From NCBI GenBank assembly GCA_014802435.1, contig JAAVCG010000005.1, forward strand, positions 124,001 to 188,000: a stretch of DNA of 64,000 nt, read 5' to 3'. The translations under genes and the position numbers were made by a program. Shown here piece after piece: positions 25,152-34,800 of this stretch. The notes under the pieces are model-generated. The model was given only the letters and a program-made list of their open reading frames with translations, had not been told where the DNA came from and made no database searches. Position 1 is the first letter of the stretch. Each line of letters opens with the position of its first letter. The DNA comes from Bacteroides sp. (GTDB taxonomy: Bacteria > Bacteroidota > Bacteroidia > Bacteroidales > Muribaculaceae).

Positions 25152-25308
25152 AATATTTTTTGTAGAGCGGAACGAAGACAACTATCCCTGAAGCGACGAT
25201 GGCAAAGAGGGTGAAGAAGTCAACGCGGGCCGTAGTGAGAATCAGCGCTACTAAGGCTAACCATAGCAGCGCTATAAAAATGAGTCGAAGAATATCGCCG
25301 GTACGCAA
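25126..25308 (-). CDS. Small two-helix membrane protein
   Basis: A 60-residue protein with two hydrophobic helices (about 8-27 and 30-48) and a strongly basic tail (KKYYGKRDRKG), so both ends should face the cytoplasm. The start is TTG at 25308, preceded 4-5 nt by AAAAGGA, a fairly good ribosome site for this genome. It fills the spt-dxs gap and overlaps dxs by 26 bp. Function unknown; it could equally be a conserved operon filler of the kind seen with dxs in Bacteroidetes. Confidence 0.5.
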   Translation of the reverse strand: MRTGDILRLIFIALLWLALVALILTTARVDFFTLFAIVASGIVVFVPLYKKYYGKRDRKG

Positions 25309-25332
25309 ATCCTTTTAACCGTTGGGAGAGTG

Positions 25333-26520
25333 TTATTTAAGGATTCCGTTGCGTTTGAAGACGCGCTCAATTGCTTCCAGGGCGCGTTCAACCTGCTCCT
25401 GAGTGTGAGTGGCCATCAGCGAGAAGCGGATGAGAGTGTCTTGAGGAGCAACGGCGGGCGAAACGACGGGGTTAACGAAGATTCCTTCTTCAAAGAGTTC
25501 CGTAGTAACCTTGAAGGTTTTAAAGTTATCGCGGATGAAGAGGGGAATAATCGGGGTGGAGGTATTGCCTATTTCGCAACCCATCTGGCGGAAACCATCA
25601 AGGGCGAAGTTAGTGAGCTTCCAGAGCTGCTCCTGACGCTCGGGCTCCTGCTCCATGATGTCGATGGCCTTGAGGGCGGCGGCAGTAGAGGCGGGAGTGA
25701 TTGAGGCCGTAAAGATATAGGAACGGCTATGGTGGCGCAGGAAGTTGGTGATTTCCTTGTCAGTGGCAATGAAACCGCCCAGGGAGGCAAAACTCTTGGA
25801 GAAAGTGCCCATGATGAGGTCAACATCGTCAGTGCATCCGAAGTGGTTTACGGTGCCGCGACCGCCGGTGCCGAACACACCGATGGAGTGGGCCTCGTCA
25901 ACCATGACCGAGGCATTATATTTCTTGGCCAGGCGGCAGATTTCAGGGATGTTGGCAACGTCGCCTTCCATTGAGAATACGCCGTCTGTAACGATGAGTT
26001 TCACCTTGTCAGGGTCGCATTTGCGGAGCTGATTTTCAAGGCTTTCCATATCGTTATGTTTGTACTTGAGGCTCTGGCTGAAGCTCAGGCGGCGTCCTTC
26101 AATGATTGAGGCATGGTCTTGTTCGTCCCAGAGGATATAGTCTTCACGTCCGGTCAGACAGCTGACAACTCCAAGGTTTACACCGAACCCGGTAGAGTAA
26201 ATCATGACGTCTTCCTTGCCGATATATTCAGCAATGCGGCGTTCGAGTTGCTTATGCAGATCAAGGGTGCCATTGAGGAAGGGAGAGCCGGCACATCCGG
26301 TTCCATATTTGCGTATAGCTTCAATGGCGGCCTCCTTGATTCGGGGGTCGTTGACCAGTCCGGTGTAGCAGTTTGAGCCGAACATGAGGACTTTGCGTCC
26401 GTTGATTTCCACTTCAGGGTCTTGCTCGGATGAGATGGCGCGGAAGTAGGGGTAGATGCCGGCGGCTTTGGCTTCCTGGGGAGTGCGGTAGCGGGCAAGT
26501 TTTTCTTGTAGTAATTTCAT
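25333..26520 (-). CDS. spt: Serine palmitoyltransferase (sphingolipid synthesis)
   Basis: PLP enzyme that condenses L-serine with a long-chain acyl-CoA to 3-ketosphinganine, the committed step of Bacteroidetes sphingolipid synthesis. The 395-residue chain shows the alpha-oxoamine synthase pattern: NCYTGLVNDPRIKEAA, GTGCAGSPFLNGT, DEQDHASIIEGRRLS, MVDEAHSIGVFG and the PLP lysine in GTFSKSFASLGG. Glycine C-acetyltransferase (kbl) and 8-amino-7-oxononanoate synthase are close paralogues; the EINGRKVLMFGSNCYTGL start and Bacteroidales setting favour SPT, and no tdh or bio gene is adjacent. It lies in the aspS-trkH operon. Confidence 0.82.
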   Translation of the reverse strand: MKLLQEKLARYRTPQEAKAAGIYPYFRAISSEQDPEVEINGRKVLMFGSNCYTGLVNDPRIKEAAIEAIRKYGTGCAGSPFLNGTLDLHKQLERRIAEYIGKEDVMIYSTGFGVNLGVVSCLTGREDYILWDEQDHASIIEGRRLSFSQSLKYKHNDMESLENQLRKCDPDKVKLIVTDGVFSMEGDVANIPEICRLAKKYNASVMVDEAHSIGVFGTGGRGTVNHFGCTDDVDLIMGTFSKSFASLGGFIATDKEITNFLRHHSRSYIFTASITPASTAAALKAIDIMEQEPERQEQLWKLTNFALDGFRQMGCEIGNTSTPIIPLFIRDNFKTFKVTTELFEEGIFVNPVVSPAVAPQDTLIRFSLMATHTQEQVERALEAIERVFKRNGILK

Positions 26521-26538
26521 TTGAGGTCCTCCGCGAGT

Positions 26539-27303
26539 TTAGTCTTCAACTCCGGCGAGTTTCGGGTCAATGAGGATACGGCCGCAATATTCGCAGACAA
26601 TGATTTTTTTGTGCATGCGGATTTCGCTTTGCTTTTGCGGGGGGATGCGGTTGAAGCAGCCGCCGCAGGCGTCACGCTCGATGGTAACGACTCCGAGTCC
26701 GTTGCGGGCATTTTTGCGGATACGCTTGAATGCGGTCATAAGGCGTTCGTCGTCGAAGTTTTCTTCCAGCTTTTTAGCTTTTGTGCGGAGTTCTTCTTCG
26801 TCGGCTTTTGTTTCGCTGACAATTTCTTCCAGTTCGTTTTGTTTTTCCTTCAGGATATGCTGAGCGTCAGAGAGCATTTCCTCGGTGGCCTTGATTTCAG
26901 ACTTTTTAGCGTCCATGATTCGGGCGTTTTCGTTGAGATGCTTTTCGCTGAGCTGAATTTCCAGGGTCTGGAATTCAATTTCCTTGGAGAGCATATCGTA
27001 TTCGCGGTTATTGCGCACGCTTTCAATCTGCTTCTTGTAGACGTCGATTTTTGCCTTTGCCGTGGCTATGTTGTTGTTTTCTTCAACTGACTTTTTCTTC
27101 AGCGTTTCGATTTCCTTCTTGTAGTTGTCAATACGGGTTTTGAGGCCTTCGATATTGTCTTCGAGGTCCTTAACTTCAAGGGGGAGTTCGCCGCGGATAG
27201 TGCGGATGCGGTCAATCTCCGAGAGGATAGTTTGGAGCTGATAGAGCGACGACAGGCGCTGCTCGGTGCTCATGGGCTGCTGTTCGGTTGTCTTTTTAGC
27301 CAT
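26539..27303 (-). CDS. Coiled-coil zinc-ribbon protein (C4-type, DUF164)
   Basis: A 254-residue protein made of a long charged coiled coil (about 10-195, rich in Lys, Glu and Leu) and a C-terminal zinc ribbon with CGGC and CEYC pairs (from about 213 to 240, VTIERDACGGCFNRIPPQ and IIVCEYCGRIL). This arrangement matches the DUF164/CdsZ-like family, proposed to work with Nif3 or in RNA or nucleic acid processes. It lies immediately next to the Nif3-like gene, the same neighbourhood seen in many bacteria. Confidence 0.88.
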   Translation of the reverse strand: MAKKTTEQQPMSTEQRLSSLYQLQTILSEIDRIRTIRGELPLEVKDLEDNIEGLKTRIDNYKKEIETLKKKSVEENNNIATAKAKIDVYKKQIESVRNNREYDMLSKEIEFQTLEIQLSEKHLNENARIMDAKKSEIKATEEMLSDAQHILKEKQNELEEIVSETKADEEELRTKAKKLEENFDDERLMTAFKRIRKNARNGLGVVTIERDACGGCFNRIPPQKQSEIRMHKKIIVCEYCGRILIDPKLAGVED

Positions 27304-27324
27304 CTGGTTTTATTCTTGAAATCT

Positions 27325-28098
27325 TTACTTAAATTCTATGGGGTTAGGTTCGCTTGCGCAAATCACCGGTGCAAAGTTACTAATTTTTTGCGAAATAATA
27401 CGCTTAAAAATCGCTTTTGTAATCTTTTCGGTGTCAAAATGGGTCAGGTCGACAATTAAAATCGCCTTGCCAAAGTCAAGGAAGTCATGATAGCGCACAT
27501 CAGAGGTCACTATTGCCTGCGCTCCGGCGGCAATCGCATCAGGGATGAGGAATCCGCAGGCGCCGGAGCCGAGAGCCACCTTTGAGATGGGCCGGGAGGG
27601 GAGGGCGGAATGGCGCACAAAAGGGGCAGTGAAGGTTTCTTTGACCCGGTCAATGAACTGCTCGGCGGCCGTCGGGGCGGGAAGGGTTGCAATGACTCCG
27701 GTGCCCGTCGGGGAGATTACGGAGTCAACCGTCGCGCCGAGCATCGAGGCCATCTCGTGACTTACTCCCCATGGTGCCGGGGCATTGTCGAGCGAGGTGT
27801 GGGCGCAATAGACTGCAACATCGTTTTTGATCGCCATAATCAGGGCGAGGCCTTGGGGAGTGGTGTCGCTGACGGCTTTGATGCCCTTGAAAATCAGCGG
27901 GTGATGGCTGATAATCAGGTTGCAGTGGCTCTCAATGGCTTGGGCGACCACTTCAGGCGTTACGTCAAGACAGACCATCACTCCGGAGCAGGGGACATCA
28001 GCGCGCCCGCATAGGAGCCCGCTATTGTCCCATTGCTCCTGAAGGCTGCGCGGGGCGGCCTCTTCAATGGCTTCTATGATGTTGCGGATGGAGGTCAT
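27325..28098 (-). CDS. Nif3-like dinuclear metal-centre protein
   Basis: A 257-residue member of the Nif3/YbgI family, hexameric ring proteins with a two-metal site of uncertain activity (a GTP cyclohydrolase-I-like role has been proposed). Motifs: [36 protein letters not shown] (metal His pair), [13 protein letters not shown] and the C-terminal DLTHFDTEK. Many Bacteroidetes versions are about 365 residues with an inserted PII-like domain; this one lacks the insert. It overlaps aspS by 4 bp. Confidence 0.9.
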   Translation of the reverse strand: MTSIRNIIEAIEEAAPRSLQEQWDNSGLLCGRADVPCSGVMVCLDVTPEVVAQAIESHCNLIISHHPLIFKGIKAVSDTTPQGLALIMAIKNDVAVYCAHTSLDNAPAPWGVSHEMASMLGATVDSVISPTGTGVIATLPAPTAAEQFIDRVKETFTAPFVRHSALPSRPISKVALGSGACGFLIPDAIAAGAQAIVTSDVRYHDFLDFGKAILIVDLTHFDTEKITKAIFKRIISQKISNFAPVICASEPNPIEFK

Positions 28099-29852
28099 TC
28101 TGTAGGGAGGACGGAGAGGTTGAGTTCGTCGAGTTGCTTCTGGTCAAGAGGTGCGGGAGCATCGAGCATGACGTCACGGCCCGAGTTGTTCTTGGGGAAG
28201 GCGATACAGTCACGGATGCTGTCAAGGCCAGCAAAGAGGCTCACCCAGCGGTCAAGACCATAGGCGAGGCCGCCATGAGGGGGAGCGCCATACTTGAAGG
28301 CGTTCATCAGGAATCCAAATTGTTCCTGGGCCTTTTCAGGGGTGAAGCCGAGGATTTCAAACATCTTGGCCTGGAGGGCGCTGTCATGGATACGGATTGA
28401 GCCGCCGCCCACTTCTACGCCGTTGATAACCATGTCATAGGCATCAGCGCGCACTGCGGCGGGGTCAGTGTCAAGCAGGGGGATGTCTTCATCCTTGGGG
28501 TGAGTGAACGGATGGTGCATGGCCATCAGGCGCTGTTCTTCGTCGCTCCATTCAAACATGGGAAAGTCAACCACCCAGAGGCATGAGAACTTGTTTTTGT
28601 CGCGCAGGCCGAGTTGGCGTCCCATTTCCAGGCGGAGCTCACAGAGCTGCTTGCGGGTCTTCATGACGTCGTCGCCGCTGAGAATGAGGATAAGGTCGCC
28701 CGGTTCGGCTCCCATCTTGGCGGCCATCTCTCGGAGGGTTTCCTGAGAGTAGAATTTATCAACTGATGATTTGACGTTGCCGTCGGCTTCCACGCGGGCA
28801 TAGACCATTCCTTTGGCGCCGATTTGGGGGCGCTTGACATAGTCAGTGAGCTGGTCAAGCTGTTTGCGGGTATATGTAGCTGCTCCTTTGGCGCAGATGC
28901 CGCCAATGTAAGCGGCATTGTCAAAGATGCTGAATCCATGGCCTTTGAGCACATCGTCAAGCTCGACAAACTTCATGTCGAAGCGGGTGTCAGGCTTATC
29001 GGAGCCATAATATTTCATGGCGTCGGCCCAGGTCATGCGGGGGAATTGGCCTTCGAGGTCAACTGAGCGGATTTCCTTGAAGAGATGTTTGGCCATTCCT
29101 TCAAAAAGGTTGATTACATCGTCTTGCTCCACGAAGCTCATTTCGCAGTCGATCTGAGTGAATTCGGGCTGGCGGTCAGCGCGGAGGTCTTCGTCGCGGA
29201 AACATTTAACGATTTGGAAGTAGCGGTCCATTCCGCTGACCATCAGGAGCTGCTTGAGAGTCTGGGGCGACTGGGGAAGGGCATAGAACTGTCCGGGATT
29301 CATTCGCGAGGGGACAACGAAGTCACGTGCGCCCTCGGGAGTGGAGCCGACGAGCATGGGGGTTTCAATTTCGAGGAAGCCCTTTGAGTCCAGATAGCGG
29401 CGCACTTCCATGGTCATCTTATGGCGCAGCTCGAGGTTAGCGCGCACGTTAGGGCGGCGCAGGTCAAGATAGCGGTAACGCATGCGGAGGTCGTCGCCGC
29501 CGTCAGTGTCTTCCTCAATGGTGAAGGGAGGGGTGAGGGCCGAGTTCAGAACGGTCATTCCGGAGGCTATGATTTCAATGTCGCCCGTCGGGAGATTGGG
29601 GTTTTTGGAGGTTCGTTCTTCAACTGTTCCTTCCACTTGGATAACCCATTCGCGGCCGAGCTTAGAGGCAGCTTCGGCCAGGGCGGCGTTGCTTTCATCG
29701 GTGAATACAATCTGGGTGATGCCATAGCGGTCACGAAGGTCCACGAAGGTCATGCCGCCCATTTTGCGTGCGCGCTGAACCCAACCGGCCAGGGTTACGT
29801 GTTTGCCCTTGTCTTGGAGGCGGAGTTCACCGCAGGTGTTCGTTCTGTACAT
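28095..29852 (-). CDS. aspS: Aspartyl-tRNA synthetase
   Basis: Charges tRNA-Asp with aspartate. The 585-residue class II synthetase has an OB-fold anticodon domain (about 15-105, [21 protein letters not shown]), motif 2 ([20 protein letters not shown]), the bacterial insertion domain (about 290-420) and motif 3 ([16 protein letters not shown]). Whether it also charges tRNA-Asn cannot be said from sequence alone. First gene of the eight-gene operon down to trkH, with a promoter at 29911-29943. Confidence 0.97.
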   Translation of the reverse strand: MYRTNTCGELRLQDKGKHVTLAGWVQRARKMGGMTFVDLRDRYGITQIVFTDESNAALAEAASKLGREWVIQVEGTVEERTSKNPNLPTGDIEIIASGMTVLNSALTPPFTIEEDTDGGDDLRMRYRYLDLRRPNVRANLELRHKMTMEVRRYLDSKGFLEIETPMLVGSTPEGARDFVVPSRMNPGQFYALPQSPQTLKQLLMVSGMDRYFQIVKCFRDEDLRADRQPEFTQIDCEMSFVEQDDVINLFEGMAKHLFKEIRSVDLEGQFPRMTWADAMKYYGSDKPDTRFDMKFVELDDVLKGHGFSIFDNAAYIGGICAKGAATYTRKQLDQLTDYVKRPQIGAKGMVYARVEADGNVKSSVDKFYSQETLREMAAKMGAEPGDLILILSGDDVMKTRKQLCELRLEMGRQLGLRDKNKFSCLWVVDFPMFEWSDEEQRLMAMHHPFTHPKDEDIPLLDTDPAAVRADAYDMVINGVEVGGGSIRIHDSALQAKMFEILGFTPEKAQEQFGFLMNAFKYGAPPHGGLAYGLDRWVSLFAGLDSIRDCIAFPKNNSGRDVMLDAPAPLDQKQLDELNLSVLPTE

Positions 29853-29910
29853 CTTTATCTTATATTATTTATGAATTAGCAATGAGCAATAGTTTTGTTC
29901 TAAACAATAT

Positions 29911-29943
29911 GCAAAGTTAATACATTTTTTTGCAAAATGCAAA
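29911..29943 (-). promoter_or_regulatory. Promoter of the aspS-trkH operon
   Basis: Minus-strand TAACTTTGC at 29911-29919 and TTTG at 29940-29943, 20 bp apart, match the Bacteroidetes consensus. The upstream terminator at 29961-29992 isolates it from the sRNA-like transcript. Confidence 0.7.
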
Positions 29944-29960
29944 TTTTATTGTTAAGACAT

Positions 29961-29992
29961 AAAAAAAGTGGCGCGTCATCTCGACGAGCCAC
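29961..29992 (-). terminator. Rho-independent terminator of the sRNA-like unit
   Basis: On the minus strand, GTGGC-T-CGTC-GAGAT-GACG-C-GCCAC forms a hairpin of 5 plus 4 pairs with one mismatch, directly followed by seven T. It precedes the aspS promoter, so it ends transcription coming from the right. Confidence 0.85.
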
Positions 29993-30104
29993 CCTCACGG
30001 ATTTTACGGTAGTACTTAAATGCTATTATTCGTTATGTCTAAGCCTATGTATGGTTACACTTAAAATGAAAAAGATACTTATTAAAAAACTCTCTTGTTT
30101 TGTT
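29961..30104 (-). ncRNA. Candidate small RNA between the helicase gene and aspS
   Basis: About 144 nt bounded by a strong promoter (30112-30143) and a clear terminator (29961-29992), with no ATG before the terminator hairpin itself. Neither a tRNA, tmRNA nor a recognisable 6S-type closing stem was seen. The 5' half is A/U rich with few structures; the 3' end is the GC hairpin. It could be a regulatory sRNA; alternatively it is a long untranslated leader with early termination. The whole gap 29853-30288 (436 bp) has no other gene. Confidence 0.5.
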
Positions 30105-30111
30105 TGACGAT

Positions 30112-30143
30112 GCAAAGTTACGTCATATTTTTTCAAAAGTCAA
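30112..30143 (-). promoter_or_regulatory. Promoter of the candidate sRNA
   Basis: Minus-strand TAACTTTGC at 30112-30120 with CTTGAC (TTG at 30141-30143) 20 bp upstream. This promoter is 146 bp downstream of the helicase stop and about 260 bp before aspS, with a terminator in between, so it should serve only the intergenic unit. Confidence 0.7.
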
Positions 30144-30288
30144 GTAAAAATGCTTTATAACATAAAATGTGATTTTGAGCATAATTTGCTATTTTATCGT
30201 AAAAGTAGACGTAATAAAGCTTAAAAATGCTGTTTTTATGTCATTTTGCAAGCATTTTAGCTATGAAAAGAGGGTTTTTGTTGTAATG

Positions 30289-31608
30289 TTAAAAAGTGTT
30301 ATATATTCGTGTGACCCGTATTTTTTGACCTTTTATACGATTTCTGCCCATAATTTCGACTATTTTATCGGCTTCGTCGCGCGGAACGGCAACCAGTGCG
30401 CGATGGTCATGAAGGGCTATTTGTCCGACCTGTTCACCCCTGAGTCCGCAAACCTTGGTCAGGGCGCCGACAATGTCGCCTTTTGAGAGTTTTTCTTTTT
30501 TTCCGGCATGAAAAAATAGGGTGGCCAGTTCGGGTGTCCAGCTTTCAGGCGCGGCAGTAGGTTCCCATGTTGCGGCATCAGCAATCGGTTCTTCGCCCGG
30601 ACCGATGATATAGTAGACGGAACCGGTTGCACCCATTCGGGCAGCGCGTCCGTTGCGGTGAGTGCCTGTTTCGGCACCGACGGGCAGATGATAATGAATA
30701 ACGGAGCCTACGGCGGGAATATCAAGTCCGCGGGCCGCAAGGTCTGTCGCAATCATGATTGGGGTAGTCCCGTTAGTGAAGAGGTCAACGGCCGTTTCGC
30801 GTTGCTGCTGGTCAAGGGCGCCATGATAGAGTATGGCGGGGAAGCCCCCTTTCTTGACGTATTGAAACACTCGCTCGGCGCTTTCCCGATGGTTGACAAA
30901 CACCATTGTGCGCTCATGGGGCAGCCGCAGGAGCAGGGCCTTGAGGGCCGGGAGCTTGTCGGCCTCGGCTGAGGCTACGTTGAAGAGCTCCAGGTCAGGT
31001 TTGATGGCTTCCGAGCTATAATCGAGCTCCAGATTCTCTGCAAGGTTGATGAATTCGGGGAATTCCTTAAGGCGGGTGGCCGAAGTCAGAATCAGCATTT
31101 TGACGTTGCGCATGGCGCTGACCAGGCGGCGCATTTCATCGCTGAATCCTAACTCCAGGGATTTGTCATATTCATCGAGCACCAGGGTCTTGACGCTTCG
31201 CAGGTCAATGTTGCGTCGCTGCAGATGGTCTAAGAGGCGCCCGGGAGTAGCTACGATAATGTCAGGGGTCTTTGCCTCCAGTGAGCGTTTCTCCTCAAGC
31301 ATGGAGTGGCCGCCATAGAGTGCGCTGATTCTCATTCCGGGGGCGAGAGAGGCCAGGACCTTGGTGATTTGCAGGGCCAATTCACGTGCTGGCGCAAGGA
31401 CTACTGCTTGCACTCCCTTGTCATTGCCGGGGTTGACTCGCCGCAGAAGCGCCAGAGCAAAAGCCAGGGTCTTACCCGAGCCCGTCGGCGCTATGAGGGT
31501 AACTGTCTGCGCCCGTAGGGGCAGTTCGGCCAGTTTGCTTTGCATCGGGGTGAGATGCTCAACATTCATTCGCTCGCGGGCATTTTTGATTATTTCTTTC
31601 TTTTCCAT
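30289..31608 (-). CDS. DEAD-box-type RNA helicase, DbpA-like, with DEYD motif
   Basis: A 439-residue superfamily 2 RNA helicase. Motifs: LTPMQSKLAELPL (Q motif region), APTGSGKT (40-47), PARELALQ, TPGRLL, SAT (176-178), GALDQQQRE, ATDLAARGLDIP and THRNGRAARMG. Motif II reads DEYD (145-148) instead of DEAD. The C-terminal 70 residues (GDIVGALTKVCGLRGEQVGQI, VAVPRDEADKIVEIM) are a DbpA-type RNA-binding domain that targets 23S rRNA hairpin 92, suggesting a role in 50S subunit assembly. The upstream gap is filled by tandem repeats. Confidence 0.92.
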   Translation of the reverse strand: MEKKEIIKNARERMNVEHLTPMQSKLAELPLRAQTVTLIAPTGSGKTLAFALALLRRVNPGNDKGVQAVVLAPARELALQITKVLASLAPGMRISALYGGHSMLEEKRSLEAKTPDIIVATPGRLLDHLQRRNIDLRSVKTLVLDEYDKSLELGFSDEMRRLVSAMRNVKMLILTSATRLKEFPEFINLAENLELDYSSEAIKPDLELFNVASAEADKLPALKALLLRLPHERTMVFVNHRESAERVFQYVKKGGFPAILYHGALDQQQRETAVDLFTNGTTPIMIATDLAARGLDIPAVGSVIHYHLPVGAETGTHRNGRAARMGATGSVYYIIGPGEEPIADAATWEPTAAPESWTPELATLFFHAGKKEKLSKGDIVGALTKVCGLRGEQVGQIALHDHRALVAVPRDEADKIVEIMGRNRIKGQKIRVTRIYNTF

Positions 31609-31650
31609 AAAACTATAACAAGTTTTGCAGGGCGACGGTTTTTTTTCGGG

Positions 31651-31809
31651 TTTATGGTTTCGGGTTTATGGTTTATGGTTTATGGTTTGTGGTTTATAGT
31701 TTAGTGTTTAGTGTTTAGTGTTTATGGGGGTTATAAGATTTATAAGATTTATAAGATTTATAAGGGCGGGCAGTTATATTCTGTATTTTGTATTTTATAA
31801 TTTTGTATT
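31651..31809. repeat. Composite tandem-repeat cassette (7-mer, 9-mer, TACAAAATA tract)
   Basis: From left to right: about eleven 7-mers of type TTTATGG/TTTAGTG (31651-31729), four 9-mers TTATAAGAT (31731-31764, last one partial), then TGTATTTTG-like units that run to the mfd stop. The same three blocks in the same order and orientation occur at 46849-46955. It separates mfd from the helicase gene, both on the minus strand. Confidence 0.85.
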
Positions 31810-31810
31810 T

Positions 31811-34800
31811 TTAAGAGAGGATTTCCTGGAGGATGGCAACGGCGTGTTCAACGCTGTCGACGGAGTTGAAGACAATTGAGCGGCGGGCGCCGTTTTGACG
31901 GAATTGACACTCCTTGGGGTTTTGAGCGGCATAGGCCACGATGCGTCCAAACATCGGGCTCTGATAGTAGGCCTGGTTAGAATCATCAACGAAGTAGAGA
32001 TACATCTTACCCTGCTTCAGTGAGACTTTCTCTATGCCGAGTCGACGTGCGAGTCGCCTCAGGCGCGGCACTCTGAGGAGTTCGGCGGCCTGTTGGGGAA
32101 TGCGCCCGAATCGGTCACGCAGGCGGTCAGCAAAGGCTTTGAGGTCAAGTTCGCGTTCAATTCCGTCCAGTTCCTGATAGAGGGCAATGCGTTCGCGGTC
32201 CTGAGGCACATAATCGGCAGGGAGAAGAAGCTCCATGTCAGACTCGATGGTGCAGTCGGCCACGAAGTCTTGCTCTTCAGGGTTAACGTCCTTGAACTCG
32301 TCGGCAAACTCCTCGGTGCGCAGTTCGGTGACGGCCTCCTTGAGGATGCGCTGATATGTTTCATAGCCCAGGTCGGCGATGAATCCGCTTTGTTCGGCTC
32401 CGAGGAGATTTCCGGCGCCGCGAATGTCGAGGTCCTGCATGGCAATGTGGATTCCCGAGCCGAGGTCTGAGAAGCTTTCAATGGCCTGGAGGCGTCGACG
32501 AGCCACCGGGGTCAGAGTAGCTCCCGGAGGCACGGCCAGGTAACAGAAGGCCTTGCGGGCAGAGCGTCCGACTCGTCCGCGCAGCTGATGGAGCTCACTG
32601 AGGCCGAAGTTTTGAGCGTTATATATTATAATGGTGTTGACATTGGGCATGTCAATTCCGCTCTCAATGATTGTCGTAGAGAGCAGAACGTCATAGTCAT
32701 GGGCGGCGAAGGCCACAATCTCCTTTTCGAGTTTCTCGGGGGGCATCTGTCCGTGGCCAACGACGGTGCGGGCATCGGGCACCAGTCTTTTGACGGTGTT
32801 CTCCAAGTTGTAGAGTCCCTCGATGCGGTTATTGACAATGAAGACCTGGCCGCCGCGGCTCAGCTCAAAGTTGATGGCGTCGGCAAGAAGCTCGTCGGTC
32901 ATGGTGCAGACGTTGGTCAGGATCGGGTAGCGGTTAGGCGGGGGAGTGGTGATAGCGCTGAGGTCACGCGCGCCCATCAGAGAGAATTGCAGGGTGCGCG
33001 GAATCGGGGTCGCGCTCATGGTCAGGGTGTCAACGTTGACTTTCAGCTCCTTGAGTTTTTCCTTGACGGCTACTCCGAATTTCTGTTCTTCATCAACGAC
33101 GAGCAGCCCCAGGTCCTTGAATTTGACCGTCTTGCCAATGAGTTTGTGAGTTCCGACGATGATGTCAATTTTTCCGTCGGCAAGGTTTTGGAGAATCTCC
33201 TTGACCTGCTTTGGGGTGCGGGCACGGCTGAGGTAGTCAACCGTGACGGGGAATTCCTTAAGTCGTTCTTTGAACGTCTGGTAATGCTGATAGGCCAGGA
33301 CCGTAGTGGGGACCAGTACGGCGGTTTGCTTTCCGTCAACTGCAGCCTTGAAGGCGGCGCGGATGGCTATTTCGGTTTTTCCGAAGCCTACGTCGCCGCA
33401 AATCAGACGGTCCATGGGGCGGGGCGATTCCATATCGGCCTTGACGGCTTTCGTGGCGGTCAGCTGGTCAGGAGTATCTTCATAAATGAAGCTTGCTTCG
33501 AGTTCCTGTTGCAGGTATCCGTCGGGCGAGAATTGATAACCCTGCTCCTGGCGGCGACGCGAATAGAGGGAAATGAGGTCGCGGGCAATGTCTTTGAGCT
33601 TTGACTTGGTTCGCTCCTTCATTTTGTTCCACGCTCCGGAGCCGAGTTTGCTTATTCGGGGTTCTACTCCTTCTTTTCCGCGATATTTGCTGAGTTTATG
33701 GAGCGAATGGAGCGAAACGAAGATGGTGTCGCCATTAAGATAGGTGAGCTTGATCATCTCCTGCATCTTGCCGTTGATTCCGGCAGTGCGCACCAGTCCG
33801 GCGAACTTGCCGATGCCATGGTCTGAATGGACAATATAGTCACCCGGCTCAATGGATGAGAGCTCCTTGAGGCTCAGGGCGAGTTTGCCGGAGCGTGCGC
33901 GGTCACTCTTGAGCGAGTACTTATGGAATCGGTCAAAGATTTGATGGTCAGTGAAGATGCATGACTTGGTCAGATGGTCAACATAACCGCTATGGATGGT
34001 GCCGATAACGGGGATGAACGAAATCTTGTCGCCGCGTTCGCTGAAAATGGCGCGCAGGCGTTCATGTTGCTTCTCGCTGTCAGAGAGAATGTAGATTTCA
34101 TAACCTTCCTCTTGGAGGCGGGTGAATTCCTGGCCAATGATGTCAAAGTTCTTGTGATAGACGCCCTGAGGGGAGCATTGCCAGTCAATATGAGCGGCGG
34201 CCGCCGGGGGGATTTCCGAGTCAGTGAAGAAGAGTTGGCGGAACCCATTGAGGCTTGCGGTAAAAGCATCGGGGTCAATGAGCTGCTTCATGGCGTCGGC
34301 ATCGCCCGTCTCGGCGTGTTGGGCAAATGCCGAGAAGCTTTCGGCACAAACGGCGTTTACGCGGTCAATGAGGTAGTTTGCCGAGTCATGCATGGCAATG
34401 ACAGAGGCGGAATGGAGAAAATCAGTCAGCGCTCCTCCGGCGGCCTGTTCGCCGACGTTTGCCGAGAGGTCAATCGCCGTCAGCTTTTCTTCAGAGAGCT
34501 GAGTCTCGACGTTGAAGCGGCGGATGGAGTCAATTTCGTCGCCAAAGAAGTCAATACGGAAGGGCATTTCCGAATTGAAGGCATAGACATCCAGAATGGA
34601 GCCTCGCACGGCAAAATGTCCCGGCTCAAAGACGTAGTCCTCCTGCGAGAATCCGTTGGTGCGGAGCCATTTGAGGATTTCCGTCTGCTTATAATCCTTT
34701 CCGGATTCAAGGCGCAGGGTGTGTTCGCCTACTTGCACGGGGGAGGGGACCCTTTCAGCTAAGGCCTCAGGATAAGTCACCAGGAAGCGGAGCTTTGACT

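Noticed and set aside
25333..26520. Annotation of the PLP enzyme as glycine C-acetyltransferase (kbl)
   Set aside because: No threonine dehydrogenase gene is adjacent and the sequence pattern and host group favour serine palmitoyltransferase, though the two are paralogues and only an assay would settle it.
29961..30104. Intergenic unit considered as tmRNA, tRNA or SRP RNA
   Set aside because: No CCA-type acceptor stem, no tag reading frame and no SRP GGAA-type hairpin was found.
30169..30486. A 105-codon plus-strand reading frame over the helicase 3' end
   Set aside because: It runs antisense to the well-supported helicase C-terminal domain, and its own N-terminal part lies in AT-rich non-coding sequence.
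31651..31809. Tandem repeats considered as a CRISPR array
   Set aside because: Units are 7-9 bp, contiguous and without unique spacers; no cas genes are near.
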